Below, one piece after another: positions 63,552 through 64,000 of a stretch of 64,000 nucleotides of DNA (positions are counted from its first letter, which is position 1; the number at the start of each line of letters is the position of its first letter). Origin of the DNA: G965205525 sp965205525 (lineage in GTDB: Bacteria > Pseudomonadota > Gammaproteobacteria > JABABF01). Where the stretch lies: NCBI GenBank assembly GCA_965205525.1, contig OZ242171.1:744001-808000 (forward strand), given 5' to 3'. A model generated the notes under the pieces. It was given only the letters and a program-made list of their open reading frames with translations. It made no database searches and had not been told where the DNA came from. A program made the translations under genes and the position numbers.

Positions 63552-64000
63552 AGCTTAGAGGCGGCGAAAAGGTGCGCCGCCTGCCGGTGCGACAGCTGGC
63601 CGCTCTGCCGAAGCCAGAGTGGCTTCGGGTGCGCCTGTCTGCGTCTGCCGATATCTCGCGCATTCGGCAGATCTTACGGCACCGCGGTTTGGTCACCGTA
63701 TGCGAGGAGGCCAGCTGTCCCAACCTGGGGGAGTGCTTTTCCAAGGGCACAGCCACCTTCATGATCATGGGTGATATCTGCACCCGCCGCTGTCCCTTCT
63801 GCGATGTGGCCCATGGGCGGCCGCTGCCGCTTCGCCCCGAGGAGCCTCGGGAACTGGCGGCGGCTATTGCCGAGATGGGTTTGCGCTACGTGGTGATTAC
63901 TTCGGTGGACCGGGATGACCTGCCGGACGGCGGCGGCGCCCACTTTGCCGTCTGTATGAGTGCCGTGCGCGAGAAAAATCCAGGCATCCGCATAGAGGTG
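63503..64000 (+). CDS. lipA: Lipoyl synthase (5' part, cut by window edge)
   Basis: The first 166 codons are visible. Radical-SAM enzyme inserting two sulfurs into octanoyl groups. Auxiliary-cluster cysteines CEEASCPNLGEC (67, 72, 78) and radical-SAM motif CTRRCPFC (93, 97, 100), followed by DVAHGRP and LRYVVITSVDRDDLPDGGG. The ATG at 63503 lies inside lipB (49-nt overlap) and gives an N-terminus like E. coli LipA (MES... GVKLRGGEKV). No Shine-Dalgarno motif is visible. Confidence 0.96.
   Translation, partial: MESRQTRKPRGLAPGVKLRGGEKVRRLPVRQLAALPKPEWLRVRLSASADISRIRQILRHRGLVTVCEEASCPNLGECFSKGTATFMIMGDICTRRCPFCDVAHGRPLPLRPEEPRELAAAIAEMGLRYVVITSVDRDDLPDGGGAHFAVCMSAVREKNPGIRIEV

Overview
The window looks like a GC-rich chromosome segment from a gammaproteobacterium, probably uncultured. 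The evidence is gene content and order: rnfABCDGE; nrdR-ribD-ribE-ribBX-ribH-nusB-thiL-pgpA; and proA-nadD-rsfS-mrdA-mrdB-mltB-dacA-lipB-lipA. Lineage is an inference from synteny and protein motifs; no search was run.

Left part (1-36.1 kb, all minus strand). Two tandem paralogous giant genes fill it. The upstream one (36101-19137) encodes 5654 aa. The downstream one starts at 18885 and is still open at base 1 (at least 6295 codons). Both begin with a Sec signal peptide. Both are mosaics of seven-bladed YVTN/lactonase-like beta-propellers (six in the first, four visible in the second) alternating with several classes of roughly 100-aa Ig-like beta-sandwich modules. The complete protein ends in a dockerin-like pair of calcium loops. 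Both genes carry a homologous leader with a poly-G run 67-68 nt before the start codon, 13 G in one and 8 G in the other, which is the usual signature of slipped-strand phase variation. Long near-identical blocks inside and between the genes point to continuing recombination.

Middle part (36.4-45.8 kb, minus strand): aat, gltA, the complete Rnf/Rsx electron-transport operon in the order A-B-C-D-G-E, and metG. metG diverges from radA.

Right part (45.9-64 kb, plus strand): radA, glyA with an extra N-terminal helical hairpin and acidic linker, then a tightly overlapping riboflavin/nusB/thiamine/phospholipid cluster, then proA-nadD-rsfS, the elongasome genes mrdA-mrdB, mltB, dacA, and the lipoate genes lipB and lipA (cut by the window edge). 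Most coupled genes overlap through ATGA/GTGA/TAATG junctions. NusB carries a C-terminal tail of eight 17-residue repeats. RibBX has a GTP cyclohydrolase II domain that has lost its zinc cysteines.

Many start codons have no recognisable Shine-Dalgarno sequence, and some TATAAT-like boxes lie almost on top of the start codon. I saw no tRNA, rRNA, transposase or CRISPR array.
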